DNA of 64,000 nucleotides, from the NCBI GenBank assembly GCA_964556755.1, contig CAZKXI010000008.1, forward strand, positions 70,574 to 134,573, given 5' to 3'. Position 1 is the first letter of the stretch. Each line of letters begins with the position of its first letter. This stretch comes from UBA4085 sp964556755. GTDB lineage: Bacteria; Acidobacteriota; Aminicenantia; Aminicenantales; UBA4085. The translations under genes and the position numbers were made by a program. Of this stretch, positions 1-7,472 are shown piece after piece. The notes under the pieces are model-generated. The model did no database searches and was not told the DNA's origin. It was given only the letters and a program-made list of their open reading frames with translations.

Positions 1-146
1 CCGTCTCTGTCTTGGAGGCCGGCGCCGACGGGCTCGCCGTCGTCTCGGCCATCATGTCCGCGCCGGATCCCGAGTCCGCCGCCCGCGGGCTGCGGGTCCT
101 CGTCGATCTCAGACGTAGCTGTGCAGGCCGCTCAGCAGGTAGTTGA
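1..146 (+). CDS. Thiamine-phosphate synthase-like protein, C-terminal fragment
   Basis: Only the last 47 codons or so are in the window; the frame is open from base 3 and stops at 144-146. The readable peptide contains AGADGLAVVSAIMSAPDP, which matches the C-terminal phosphate-binding region of ThiE-family TIM barrels (GADG-VAVVSAI). ThiE joins hydroxymethylpyrimidine diphosphate and thiazole phosphate to make thiamine phosphate in the cytosol. The related regulator TenI has a similar end, so the assignment rests on one motif. The gene runs into the convergent ccsA gene and the two coding ends overlap by 38 bases. Confidence 0.65.
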   Translation, partial: VSVLEAGADGLAVVSAIMSAPDPESAARGLRVLVDLRRSCAGRSAGS

Positions 147-897
147 CCCCGAAGAAGGTGAACAGGGCGGCCAGGAAGCCGAGGATGGCGATCCAGGCCG
201 AGCGCCGGCCCTTCCAGCCCATGACCAGGCGGGTGTGGAGATAGAGGGCGAAGACGAACCACGTGATCAGGCTCCAGACTTCCTTGGGATCCCAGCTCCA
301 GTACGTGCCCCAGGCCTTCTGGGCCCAGACCATGCCGAAGACCAGCCCGCCCAGGGTGAAGAGGGGGAAGCCCACCGCGACGCAGCGGTAGCTGACCGAG
401 TCCATGCGGTCCTTCCTGGCCGCGTCCCGGGTCGTCAGATACATCAGGCTGGCGATGAAGGCCACGGCGAAGAAGGCCTCGCCGATCAGCGTCACCGAGA
501 CGTGCAGCCACAGCCAGTAGCTCTGCAGGGCCGGGACCAGAGGGGCGGCCTCCTTGGGCATGAGGGGCGAGGAGGCCAGGGCCATCAGCCCGAGGGTGAT
601 CAGCAGGATGTAGAGCCCGATCCGGGGGATGCGGAAGCGGAGGCTGACCAGGACGAAAGCCAGCACCGAAGCCCAGGACAGGAACGAGAGCGACTCGTAC
701 ATGTTGGTGAAGGGCGCGTGCCCGCTCTCGACCGTCCGCAGGACCAAAGCCCCGGTGTGGATGACGAGGCCCGTAACCGCCGCCGCGAACCCGGTCCGGG
801 CCGGCGCCTCCTTCCCGCGGAGCTGGAAGAGGAGATAGAAGAAGGCGGCCGCGGCGTAGACCGCCATGGCCGCGGCAAAGAGGGTCGATTCGCTCAT
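109..897 (-). CDS. ccsA: Cytochrome c biogenesis protein CcsA/ResC (system II)
   Basis: A 262-residue integral membrane protein starting MSESTLF, with about eight hydrophobic segments. The heme-handling signature of the CcsA/CcmC/CcmF family is present near the C-terminus (WGTYWSWDPKEVW), and conserved histidines sit in LWLHVSV and LYLHTR. In system II, CcsA and Ccs1/ResB together export heme and attach it to apocytochrome c outside the membrane. An in-frame extension upstream is possible, but the ATG at 897 overlaps the resB stop by four bases (ATGA), the usual sign of translational coupling, and gives the normal family length. It is last in the order rrf2-resB-ccsA. Confidence 0.93.
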   Translation of the reverse strand: MSESTLFAAAMAVYAAAAFFYLLFQLRGKEAPARTGFAAAVTGLVIHTGALVLRTVESGHAPFTNMYESLSFLSWASVLAFVLVSLRFRIPRIGLYILLITLGLMALASSPLMPKEAAPLVPALQSYWLWLHVSVTLIGEAFFAVAFIASLMYLTTRDAARKDRMDSVSYRCVAVGFPLFTLGGLVFGMVWAQKAWGTYWSWDPKEVWSLITWFVFALYLHTRLVMGWKGRRSAWIAILGFLAALFTFFGVNYLLSGLHSYV

Positions 898-2249
898 GGC
901 GTCCTCCGCAGCGATTCGATCAGGGCCGCGAATTCCGCGGCCAGGCGATCCCGGCCCTTGGCGGCCTGCCCGCCCAGGCGGATCTCGGTCCGGCCCTGGG
1001 CTTCCTCCAGCAGCGCCCGGATCTCGCGGGGGGGCCAATAGAAGGCCAGGAAGAGGCCGGCCAGTCCGAGGGCGCAGCCCAGCCAGATCAGCGGGACGCC
1101 GGGGTCCTTGGCCGCCTCCAGGACGGACAAAGGCGGCGCCTCGATGTCCCGGATCCGTATGTCCAGGTCGGGCTCGCGCCGGCCGTGCAGGCCGGCGATG
1201 TCGGGATGGTTGGCGAAGATCCAGCCCGCGTAGTCCTGGACGCCGCCGCGGCGAACCTCGACCAAGGCGGCCGGGTTGTCGGGCCGCAGGGAGCGGGTGG
1301 TCGGCCGGCCGTCTCCGTCCAGGACAAAGTCGGGCAGGAAGCGCCGCACCATGATCTCGGTGCCTTGTGCGTCGCCCAGCGGGGCGGCCTGTCCGGGGAT
1401 CAGGGCCAGCGTCCTGTCCGGCCCGCCCTCCTCCTTGCCGCGGATGGACAGCGTGACCGCCGCCGCGTCCCAGTCGGAGTCGTAGCTCATCTGGTAGAAG
1501 GAATAGCCCTTGTGGGTCAGGGGATGATTGACGGCGATGACCGCCTGGCGGCCCGGCTTTCCGTCCTCCACCACCGTCACCGCGCTCTTCCAAGCCTTGA
1601 CGCTGCCGTCCGGGTGGTACTCGGTCGTAAAGTCGTCCAGACGCAGAGCGAAGCCGGCGTCCGGAACATCCACCGTGCGGCCGCGGCCGATCGGGATCTC
1701 GGCCCGGAATCCGCCCGCGGCGGTGACGATGCCGCCCGCGAGGAGGACCAGCAATCCGGCATGGACGACGTCCGATCCGAACAGGCCGGCCGTATGCTTG
1801 CGGCCCAAGACGTGCAGGCGGCCGTCGGCATGTCGGCGGCGAACCCGGAAGCCGAGCTTCCGCAGCGAAGCCTCCAAGGCCGCCGCCGCTCGGTCCGCGG
1901 CGCCGGCGCGCCGGATCCGGTCGTGCAGCTGGAGCGCGTCCAAGGCTCGGGCCTCCGCCTCCACCTGCGGCCGGCGGGCCCGGCGGAGCTTGCCCGGCAG
2001 GCGGGTCAGGCTGCAGACGGCGATGTTGAGTCCCAGGAGGGCCACCAGGCCGAGGTACCAGAAGGAATGGTAGAGCCGGGTCAGGCCGGCCGCGGACAGG
2101 AAGCGGGCCGCGCCGCCGTAGCGGGCGGCGTACTGTTCGGGCGAGCCGCCCTGGGGGATGAGGGTGCCCAGGATGGAGGCGGCGATCAGGAGGATGATCA
2201 GGGCGATGGCCAGCCGCAGCGAGCTCAGCCGGCGGAGAACGGAGCGCAC
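894..2249 (-). CDS. resB: Cytochrome c biogenesis protein ResB/Ccs1
   Basis: A 451-residue protein with transmembrane segments near the N-terminus (LRLAIALIILLIAASILG) and a further pair around residues 60-90, then a large soluble, presumably periplasmic, domain and a last membrane segment (VPLIWLGCALGLAGLFLAFYW). This is the ResB/Ccs1 layout; the protein partners CcsA in heme delivery to c-type cytochromes. The start is taken as the GTG at 2249, whose G is also the last base of the rrf2 stop codon. A longer reading continues upstream but would lie out of frame inside rrf2. The C-terminus overlaps ccsA by four bases. Confidence 0.9.
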   Translation of the reverse strand: MRSVLRRLSSLRLAIALIILLIAASILGTLIPQGGSPEQYAARYGGAARFLSAAGLTRLYHSFWYLGLVALLGLNIAVCSLTRLPGKLRRARRPQVEAEARALDALQLHDRIRRAGAADRAAAALEASLRKLGFRVRRRHADGRLHVLGRKHTAGLFGSDVVHAGLLVLLAGGIVTAAGGFRAEIPIGRGRTVDVPDAGFALRLDDFTTEYHPDGSVKAWKSAVTVVEDGKPGRQAVIAVNHPLTHKGYSFYQMSYDSDWDAAAVTLSIRGKEEGGPDRTLALIPGQAAPLGDAQGTEIMVRRFLPDFVLDGDGRPTTRSLRPDNPAALVEVRRGGVQDYAGWIFANHPDIAGLHGRREPDLDIRIRDIEAPPLSVLEAAKDPGVPLIWLGCALGLAGLFLAFYWPPREIRALLEEAQGRTEIRLGGQAAKGRDRLAAEFAALIESLRRTP

Positions 2250-2704
2250 TACTTGGCCCGGGCCTTCTTGCGGGCGGCGGCGATCTTCTTTTCCTGGACG
2301 TCCATGACGTCCTGCAGCGAGACGTTGTCGAAGTAGTCCTTGAGCATGTGGGTGGCCGTCCGCCAGATCTCGTACGTGCCGCACGTGGAGATCTTGTCGC
2401 AGACGCCTTCGTCCTCGACGCACTCGACCAGGCTGCAGGTGCCCTCCAGGGCGTGCAGGATGTCGCAGAGCTTGATGTCCTTGGGCGGACGGGCCAGGGT
2501 GTAGCCGCCGCCGGCGCCGCGGATGCTCTTGACCAGCTTGTTGATCTTGAGGGGGATGATGATCTGCTCGAGGTAGCGGATGGAGATCCCCTCCTCGTCG
2601 GCCACGCTCTTGAGGATGACGGTCTCCTGGGCTTCGCTGTAATGGCGGGCCAGGCTGACCATGAGTCGGGTTCCGTAGCGGCCTTTGGTCGAGAGCTTGA
2701 TCAT
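2249..2704 (-). CDS. Rrf2-family transcriptional regulator with Fe-S type cysteines
   Basis: 151 residues beginning MIKLSTKGRYGTRLMVSLA, the hallmark N-terminus of the Rrf2 winged helix. A recognition-helix region (ISIRYLEQIIIPLK) and the GGGYTLAR wing follow. A C-terminal cysteine cluster, CSLVECVEDEGVCDKISTC, resembles the [2Fe-2S] or [4Fe-4S] ligand loop of IscR/NsrR/RsrR-type members, so redox or iron sensing is likely, although the ligand set is an inference. The ATG at 2704 has an AGGAG ribosome site about seven bases upstream. It heads the minus-strand operon with resB and ccsA and faces the iorA operon across about 200 bases with a palindrome that may be its operator. Confidence 0.9.
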   Translation of the reverse strand: MIKLSTKGRYGTRLMVSLARHYSEAQETVILKSVADEEGISIRYLEQIIIPLKINKLVKSIRGAGGGYTLARPPKDIKLCDILHALEGTCSLVECVEDEGVCDKISTCGTYEIWRTATHMLKDYFDNVSLQDVMDVQEKKIAAARKKARAK

Positions 2705-2772
2705 GCCGGACTCCTGCGCGGGTCTGTGGGATCGGGCGGCGCGGCCCCCATGATAGACCAAGCCGGGGTCTA

Positions 2773-2799
2773 TATCAACCTAATTTTATAGATTTGATA
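2773..2799. promoter_or_regulatory. Candidate Rrf2 operator
   Basis: TATCAA-N15-TTGATA is a perfect inverted repeat centred at 2786 in an AT-rich island within very GC-rich DNA. It lies 69-95 bases upstream of the rrf2 start, between the divergent rrf2 and iorA genes. On the minus strand its TTGATA/GATATA part could also act as the -10 of rrf2, which would suit autorepression. Binding by this Rrf2 protein is an inference from position and symmetry. Confidence 0.45.
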
Positions 2800-2830
2800 A
2801 GGATAGGGGCTTTCGGGGGGGGGCGTCGCC

Positions 2831-2859
2831 TTGACACCCCCCCGCCCCGAAGGTATCCT
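2831..2859 (+). promoter_or_regulatory. Sigma-70 promoter of the ior operon
   Basis: TTGACA at 2831-2836 and TATCCT at 2854-2859, separated by exactly 17 bases, about 54 bases upstream of the iorA start codon. The -35 is a perfect consensus. The proposed Rrf2 palindrome lies about 32 bases upstream of the -35. Confidence 0.65.
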
Positions 2860-2912
2860 AGCCCCTCGCCGCCCCGGGGGCCGCGGCGGCATCCCTACCC
2901 CCACCAAAGGAC

Positions 2913-4523
2913 ATGACCATGAGCAAGGAAATTCTCCTCGGCGACGAGGCCGTCGGCCTGGGCGCGGTCCACGCCGGCCTCAGCGGGGCCTACTCCTACC
3001 CCGGCACGCCCGCCTCCGAGATCATGGAGTACCTCCTGCGGATCAACCGGGACGGCCGCTTCCGGGCCGCCTGGTCGGTCAACGAGAAGACGGCCTTCGA
3101 GGAAGCCTTGGGCTGCTCCTACGCCGGGAAGCGGGCCTTCGTCTCCTTCAAGCACGTCGGGCTGAACGTAGCCGCCGACCCGTTCATGAGCGGCGCGCTG
3201 ACCGGGGCCAACGGCGGCTTCATCGTCTGCTCGGCGGACGACCCCAGCATGCATAGCTCGCAGAACGAGCAGGACAGCCGCTTCTACGCCCAGTTCGCCC
3301 TGATTCCCTGCTTCGAGCCGGCCGACCACCAGGAGGCCTACGACATGACCCGCGAGGCCTACGACCTGTCCGAGAAAGTCGGCCTGCCGGTCATGATCCG
3401 GATGACGACCCGGCTCTCGCACAGCCGGGCCGGCGTCGAGACGCGCCCCGCCCGGGCCCAGAACGAGATCAAGCCGGGGGACCGGGCCTGCTGGACCCTC
3501 CTGCCCGGCAACGCTCGGGTCCGCTTCAAGAGAATCCTGGAGCTGCAGCCCGAGCTGGCCCGCTACGCCGCGGCCTCGCCCTTCACCCGCCTGGAGCTCA
3601 ATCCCTCCGACCGCCGCCTGGGAGTCATCGCCGCCGGCATCGGCTACAACTACGTAATGGAGAATCTCGACGGCGCGGCCGTTCGTCCCTCGATCCTGAA
3701 GATCTCCGTCTATCCCATTCCCGAGGACCTCATCCGGCGCCTGGCCGAGCACTGCGATACCATCCTGGTGGCCGAGGAAGGCCATCCCCTCATCGAGCGC
3801 CAGGTGCGGGGGCTGTTCGGGATCCCCGGCAAGACGGTCATCGGCCGCCTCTCCGGCCATCTCCCGGCCCAGGGCGAGCTGTCGCCCGAGTCCGTGCGGT
3901 CGGCCCTCGGGCTGGCCCCGCTGGAGCGGCGATCCTGCGGCGAGGCCCCCTTGGCCGGCCGGCCGCCCCAGCTGTGCGTCGGCTGCCCCCACGCCGACAC
4001 CTACAAGGCCCTCAAGAAGGCCCTCGAGGGCCAGCCCGGCGCGGTCGTCTTCTCCGACATCGGCTGCTATACCCTGGGCTATTTTCCGCCCCACGGCGCC
4101 ATCGACTCGTGCGTCTGCATGGGGGCCAGCGTCGGCATGGCCCACGGCGCGGCGGAGGCGGGCATCCACCCGGCCATCGGCGTCATCGGCGACTCGACCT
4201 TCGGCCACTCGGGCATCACCGCCCTTCTCTCCGCCGCGGCCGCCGACGCCAACATGGTCCTGATCATCCTGGACAACGGCACGGTGGCCATGACCGGCAC
4301 CCAGCCGTCCTTCTCCACCGGCGCCCGGCTGCTGGACATCGTCCGCGGCGTCGGCGTGCCGGCCGAGCGAATCCGGGTCATCACCCCGCTGCCCAAGTTC
4401 CACGAGGAGAACGTCAAGATCCTGCGCCAGGAGATCGCCCACCCCGGCCTGTCCGTGGTGGTGGCGGTGCGGGAATGCCTGGAAGAGGCCAAGAAGAAGA
4501 ACAAGTTCGGAGGCGCCCAGTGA
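2913..4523 (+). CDS. iorA: Indolepyruvate:ferredoxin oxidoreductase alpha subunit, ferredoxin domain absent
   Basis: 536 residues. The N-terminal half is the pyrimidine-binding/transferase part (EILLGDEAVGLGAVHAG, then YSYPGTPASEIMEYL). The C-terminal half is the TPP domain: the IorA-type motif LCVGCPHADT with Cys355 and Cys358, then GDSTFGHSG (Asp427) and ILDNGTVAMTG for Mg-TPP. Family enzymes oxidatively decarboxylate aryl or other 2-oxoacids to acyl-CoA and pass electrons to ferredoxin. Typical IorA proteins carry a C-terminal two-[4Fe-4S] ferredoxin domain; this one ends in a lysine-rich tail (EEAKKKNKFGGAQ) where that domain would begin, with no CxxCxxC cluster. AAAGGA precedes the ATG. 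The stop overlaps the iorB GTG by four bases. Confidence 0.9.
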   Translation: MTMSKEILLGDEAVGLGAVHAGLSGAYSYPGTPASEIMEYLLRINRDGRFRAAWSVNEKTAFEEALGCSYAGKRAFVSFKHVGLNVAADPFMSGALTGANGGFIVCSADDPSMHSSQNEQDSRFYAQFALIPCFEPADHQEAYDMTREAYDLSEKVGLPVMIRMTTRLSHSRAGVETRPARAQNEIKPGDRACWTLLPGNARVRFKRILELQPELARYAAASPFTRLELNPSDRRLGVIAAGIGYNYVMENLDGAAVRPSILKISVYPIPEDLIRRLAEHCDTILVAEEGHPLIERQVRGLFGIPGKTVIGRLSGHLPAQGELSPESVRSALGLAPLERRSCGEAPLAGRPPQLCVGCPHADTYKALKKALEGQPGAVVFSDIGCYTLGYFPPHGAIDSCVCMGASVGMAHGAAEAGIHPAIGVIGDSTFGHSGITALLSAAAADANMVLIILDNGTVAMTGTQPSFSTGARLLDIVRGVGVPAERIRVITPLPKFHEENVKILRQEIAHPGLSVVVAVRECLEEAKKKNKFGGAQ

Positions 4524-5104
4524 GCGACAAGCGCAAGCAGGACATCATCTTGGCCGGCGTCGGCGGGCAGGGCATCCTGTCTATCGCCTTCGTCATCGAC
4601 AGCGCCGCCCTCAAGGAGGGCTACCACGTCAAGCAGGCCGAAGTCCACGGCATGGCCCAGCGGGGCGGGGCCGTCACATCCCACCTGCGCCTGTCGAGCG
4701 AGCGGATCTGGAGCGACCTGATCCCGCGCGGCGGGGCCGACCTGATCCTCAGCGTCGAGCCGTTGGAGGCCCTCCGCTATCTGGACTACCTGGCCCCGGA
4801 GGGGCGGATCGTGACCAGCTCGGCGCCCTTCGTCAACATTCCCGACTATCCCGACAAGGCCGCCCTTCTGGAGCGGATCAAGGCCATCGCCGGCAGCCTC
4901 GTCGTGGACAGCGACGCGCTGGCCAAGGAAGCCGGCTCCAGCCGGACCCAGAACACGGTCATGCTGGGGGCCGCGTCGCGATTCCTCCTGCCCCGCGAGG
5001 AGACGCTCCGCGAGTTTGTCCGGGTCCTCTTTGAGCGGCGCGGCGACAAGATCCTGGACGCCAACCTGAAGGCTTTCGAGCTCGGCCGGAAGGCCGGGGC
5101 CTAG
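4520..5104 (+). CDS. iorB: Indolepyruvate oxidoreductase beta (gamma-domain) subunit
   Basis: 194 residues opening with DIILAGVGGQGILSIAFVID, the glycine-rich signature of the POR gamma/IorB domain that contacts CoA and TPP in 2-oxoacid:acceptor oxidoreductases. VHGMAQRGGAVTSHLRL and the later NTVMLGAASRFLLP are also typical. The start is the GTG at 4520 that overlaps the iorA stop (GTGA), so the two subunits are translationally coupled in the stoichiometry expected for an alpha-beta enzyme. Four bases separate it from the acyl-CoA synthetase gene. Confidence 0.93.
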   Translation: MSDKRKQDIILAGVGGQGILSIAFVIDSAALKEGYHVKQAEVHGMAQRGGAVTSHLRLSSERIWSDLIPRGGADLILSVEPLEALRYLDYLAPEGRIVTSSAPFVNIPDYPDKAALLERIKAIAGSLVVDSDALAKEAGSSRTQNTVMLGAASRFLLPREETLREFVRVLFERRGDKILDANLKAFELGRKAGA

Positions 5105-5108
5105 AGCC

Positions 5109-7469
5109 ATGACCGCCGACTTCCGGGCCATCGACGCCGTCTTCGAGGCCGCCGAACGGGACGGCCGGTCATCGCTCTTCGAGCACGAGGTCTACGCCCT
5201 GCTGGGCGCGGCCGGGGTGCGCACCCCCGCCCACCTCTTCGTTCCCCGCGGACGGACCGTCGCGGCCGCGGATCTGGCCCCCTTCCGCGGCGCCGATGTG
5301 GTGCTGAAGATCACCGCCCCGCTCATCCAGCACAAGACGGATGTCGGCGGGGTGGCCTTCGTCCGGCCGGACGCGGACGCCGTGAACGCGGCCATCCGGG
5401 CCATGGAAGCGGAGATTCCGGCCCGGTTCCTGGCTTGGCTGCGGGGGAAGAGCCCCCGGGAGGCCGAACGGCTGTCTTTGGAATCGGCGGCCGCGGACCT
5501 GCGCGGCGTTCTGATCTGCGAGAAAGTCGCCTTCGAGAAGATCGGCTTCGGGAGCGAGCTCCTGCTGGGCGTCCGCGCCTCGCGCGAGTTCGGCCCGGTC
5601 GTCTCCCTGGGGGCGGGCGGCGTCGAGGTCGAGTACCTCAACGCCCGGCTCAAGGAAGGCCAGGCCGTCTCCATGGCCTCGGCCCATCTCCTGGCCCGGG
5701 ACGGAATCCCCGGCCATCTCGCCCCGCTGGCCGTCTACGACAAGCTGGTCAAGCCTTTTCGCGGCCGGCCCGCGCCGCTGACCGAAGCCGCCCTGGCCGG
5801 GACGGTGGGCGCCGTCCTCGACCTGGCCGCCCACTACTCGCCGTTCGAGGGCGGGGGCGGATTCGTCATCGAGGAGGCCGAGGTCAATCCTTTCGTCATC
5901 CGCGGCGGCGAGCTTCTGCCGCTGGACGGCCTGTGCCGCTTCAGCCGGGCCCACGTCGATGTTCACAATCGACCGGTGGCCGGCATCCGGCATCTGCTCA
6001 AGCCCGCCTCGGCGGCCGTGATCGGCGTCTCCGAGAAGGTCAACCTGGGCCGGGTCATCCTGCGCAACATCCTCAAGATGGGCTTCGACAAGGACCGCCT
6101 CTATGTCGTCAAGCCCGGCCCGGCCGAGATCGACGGCTGCCGCTGCGTGCCGACCGTGGCCGACCTGCCGGAGACCGTCGACCTCTTCGTCCTGACCCTG
6201 GGCGCGGAGCTGTGCGAAGGCGTCCTGCGCGACCTGGTGGCCCACGGCAAGGCCCGCTCGGCCATCGTCATCGCCGGGGGCATGGGCGAGAAGCAGGGGA
6301 CCCAGTCGATCGAGGGCCGCATCCAGGCCGTCCTGGCCGAAGGCCGGGCCCAGGGCCGGACCGTGCCGGTCGTCAACGGAGGCAACTGCCTGGGCATCTA
6401 CTCGCGCCCCGGCCGGTACGATACGACCTTCATCCCCGAGTACAAGCTGCGCTTCCCCAAGTCCGAGCGGCCGGAGCTGGTCCACGTCAGCCAGAGCGGC
6501 GCCTTCATGATCAGCCGCATCAGCCGCATGGACAAGATCGAGCCGCTCTACGCCGTCTCGCTCGGCAACCAGATCGACCTGCGCGTCTCGGACTACTTGA
6601 GCTACCTCAAGGACGAGCCCCAGGCCCGCGTCTTCGCGGTCTATATCGAAGGCTTCAAGCCTGGTGACGGATACCTGACGGCCCGGGCGGCCCGGGAGAT
6701 CCTGGCAACCCCCGGCCGCTACGTCGTGGCCTACAAGAGCGGGCGGACCCCCGAAGGCCGCCTGGCCACGGCCGGGCATACGGCCTCCGTGGCCGGCGAG
6801 TACGGCGTCTGCCGGGCCATCCTGGAGGACGCCGGCGTGCTGATGGCCGACACCCTGGCCGAGTTCGACAGCTTCACGGCGGCGCTCCCGGCGATGGGCG
6901 GGCGCTTCGCCGCCGGCAACCGGGTCGGCCTGATCAGCAACGCCGGCTTCGAATGCGTGGTCATGTCCGACAGCCTGGAGAGCGGGGAGCGGCTGGAGCT
7001 GGCGCCCTTCTCCGAGGCCACGCGTCGGCGCCTGATCGAGGCCTTGACCCCGGCCGGCATCGACAAGCTGCAGGACATCAAGAATCCCATGGATACGACA
7101 CCCACCGCGGACGACGCGGCATTCGGCGCCTGCGCCCGGGCGGTGATGGAGGATCCCAATGTCGACTGCGGCGTGATCTCGCCCGTGCCCATGACCCGGG
7201 CCCTGCAGACGCTGGCCCCGGGCGAAGGCTACGCCGAATCCATCGAGGCGCCCGACGGCACGCCGGCCCGGATGATCGAGATCTTCCGCGCCAGCGCCAA
7301 GCCGATGGTCGCCTGCATCGACGCCGGGGCGCCCTACGATCCCATGGCCGCCATGCTCGAAGCGGCCGGCCTGCCCGTCTTCCGCCGCTCGGACGAGGCG
7401 GTCAAGTTCCTTCGCCGACTGACGGCCGTCCAGCTGCGGCTGCGGGCGCTCTACGGGCGGGAGGCCTGA
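5109..7469 (+). CDS. Acyl-CoA synthetase (ADP-forming), fused beta-alpha order
   Basis: 786 residues. It converts acyl-CoA + ADP + Pi to acid + CoA + ATP, the substrate-level phosphorylation step after 2-oxoacid oxidation. Residues ~10-270 form an ATP-grasp domain (VVLKITAPLIQHKTDVGGVAFV; EAEVNPFVI). Residues ~300-430 form a CoA-binding Rossmann domain (AAVIGVSEKVNLGRVILRNI). The rest are succinyl-CoA-ligase-like flavodoxin domains with the phospho-histidine loop ATAGHTASVAGEYG (His557). The ATP-grasp part comes first, whereas many fused bacterial homologues have the CoA-binding part first. It sits four bases after iorB and three before the flavoprotein gene, so the acyl-CoA made by IorAB is its likely substrate. 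Confidence 0.9.
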   Translation: MTADFRAIDAVFEAAERDGRSSLFEHEVYALLGAAGVRTPAHLFVPRGRTVAAADLAPFRGADVVLKITAPLIQHKTDVGGVAFVRPDADAVNAAIRAMEAEIPARFLAWLRGKSPREAERLSLESAAADLRGVLICEKVAFEKIGFGSELLLGVRASREFGPVVSLGAGGVEVEYLNARLKEGQAVSMASAHLLARDGIPGHLAPLAVYDKLVKPFRGRPAPLTEAALAGTVGAVLDLAAHYSPFEGGGGFVIEEAEVNPFVIRGGELLPLDGLCRFSRAHVDVHNRPVAGIRHLLKPASAAVIGVSEKVNLGRVILRNILKMGFDKDRLYVVKPGPAEIDGCRCVPTVADLPETVDLFVLTLGAELCEGVLRDLVAHGKARSAIVIAGGMGEKQGTQSIEGRIQAVLAEGRAQGRTVPVVNGGNCLGIYSRPGRYDTTFIPEYKLRFPKSERPELVHVSQSGAFMISRISRMDKIEPLYAVSLGNQIDLRVSDYLSYLKDEPQARVFAVYIEGFKPGDGYLTARAAREILATPGRYVVAYKSGRTPEGRLATAGHTASVAGEYGVCRAILEDAGVLMADTLAEFDSFTAALPAMGGRFAAGNRVGLISNAGFECVVMSDSLESGERLELAPFSEATRRRLIEALTPAGIDKLQDIKNPMDTTPTADDAAFGACARAVMEDPNVDCGVISPVPMTRALQTLAPGEGYAESIEAPDGTPARMIEIFRASAKPMVACIDAGAPYDPMAAMLEAAGLPVFRRSDEAVKFLRRLTAVQLRLRALYGREA

Positions 7470-7472
7470 GGC

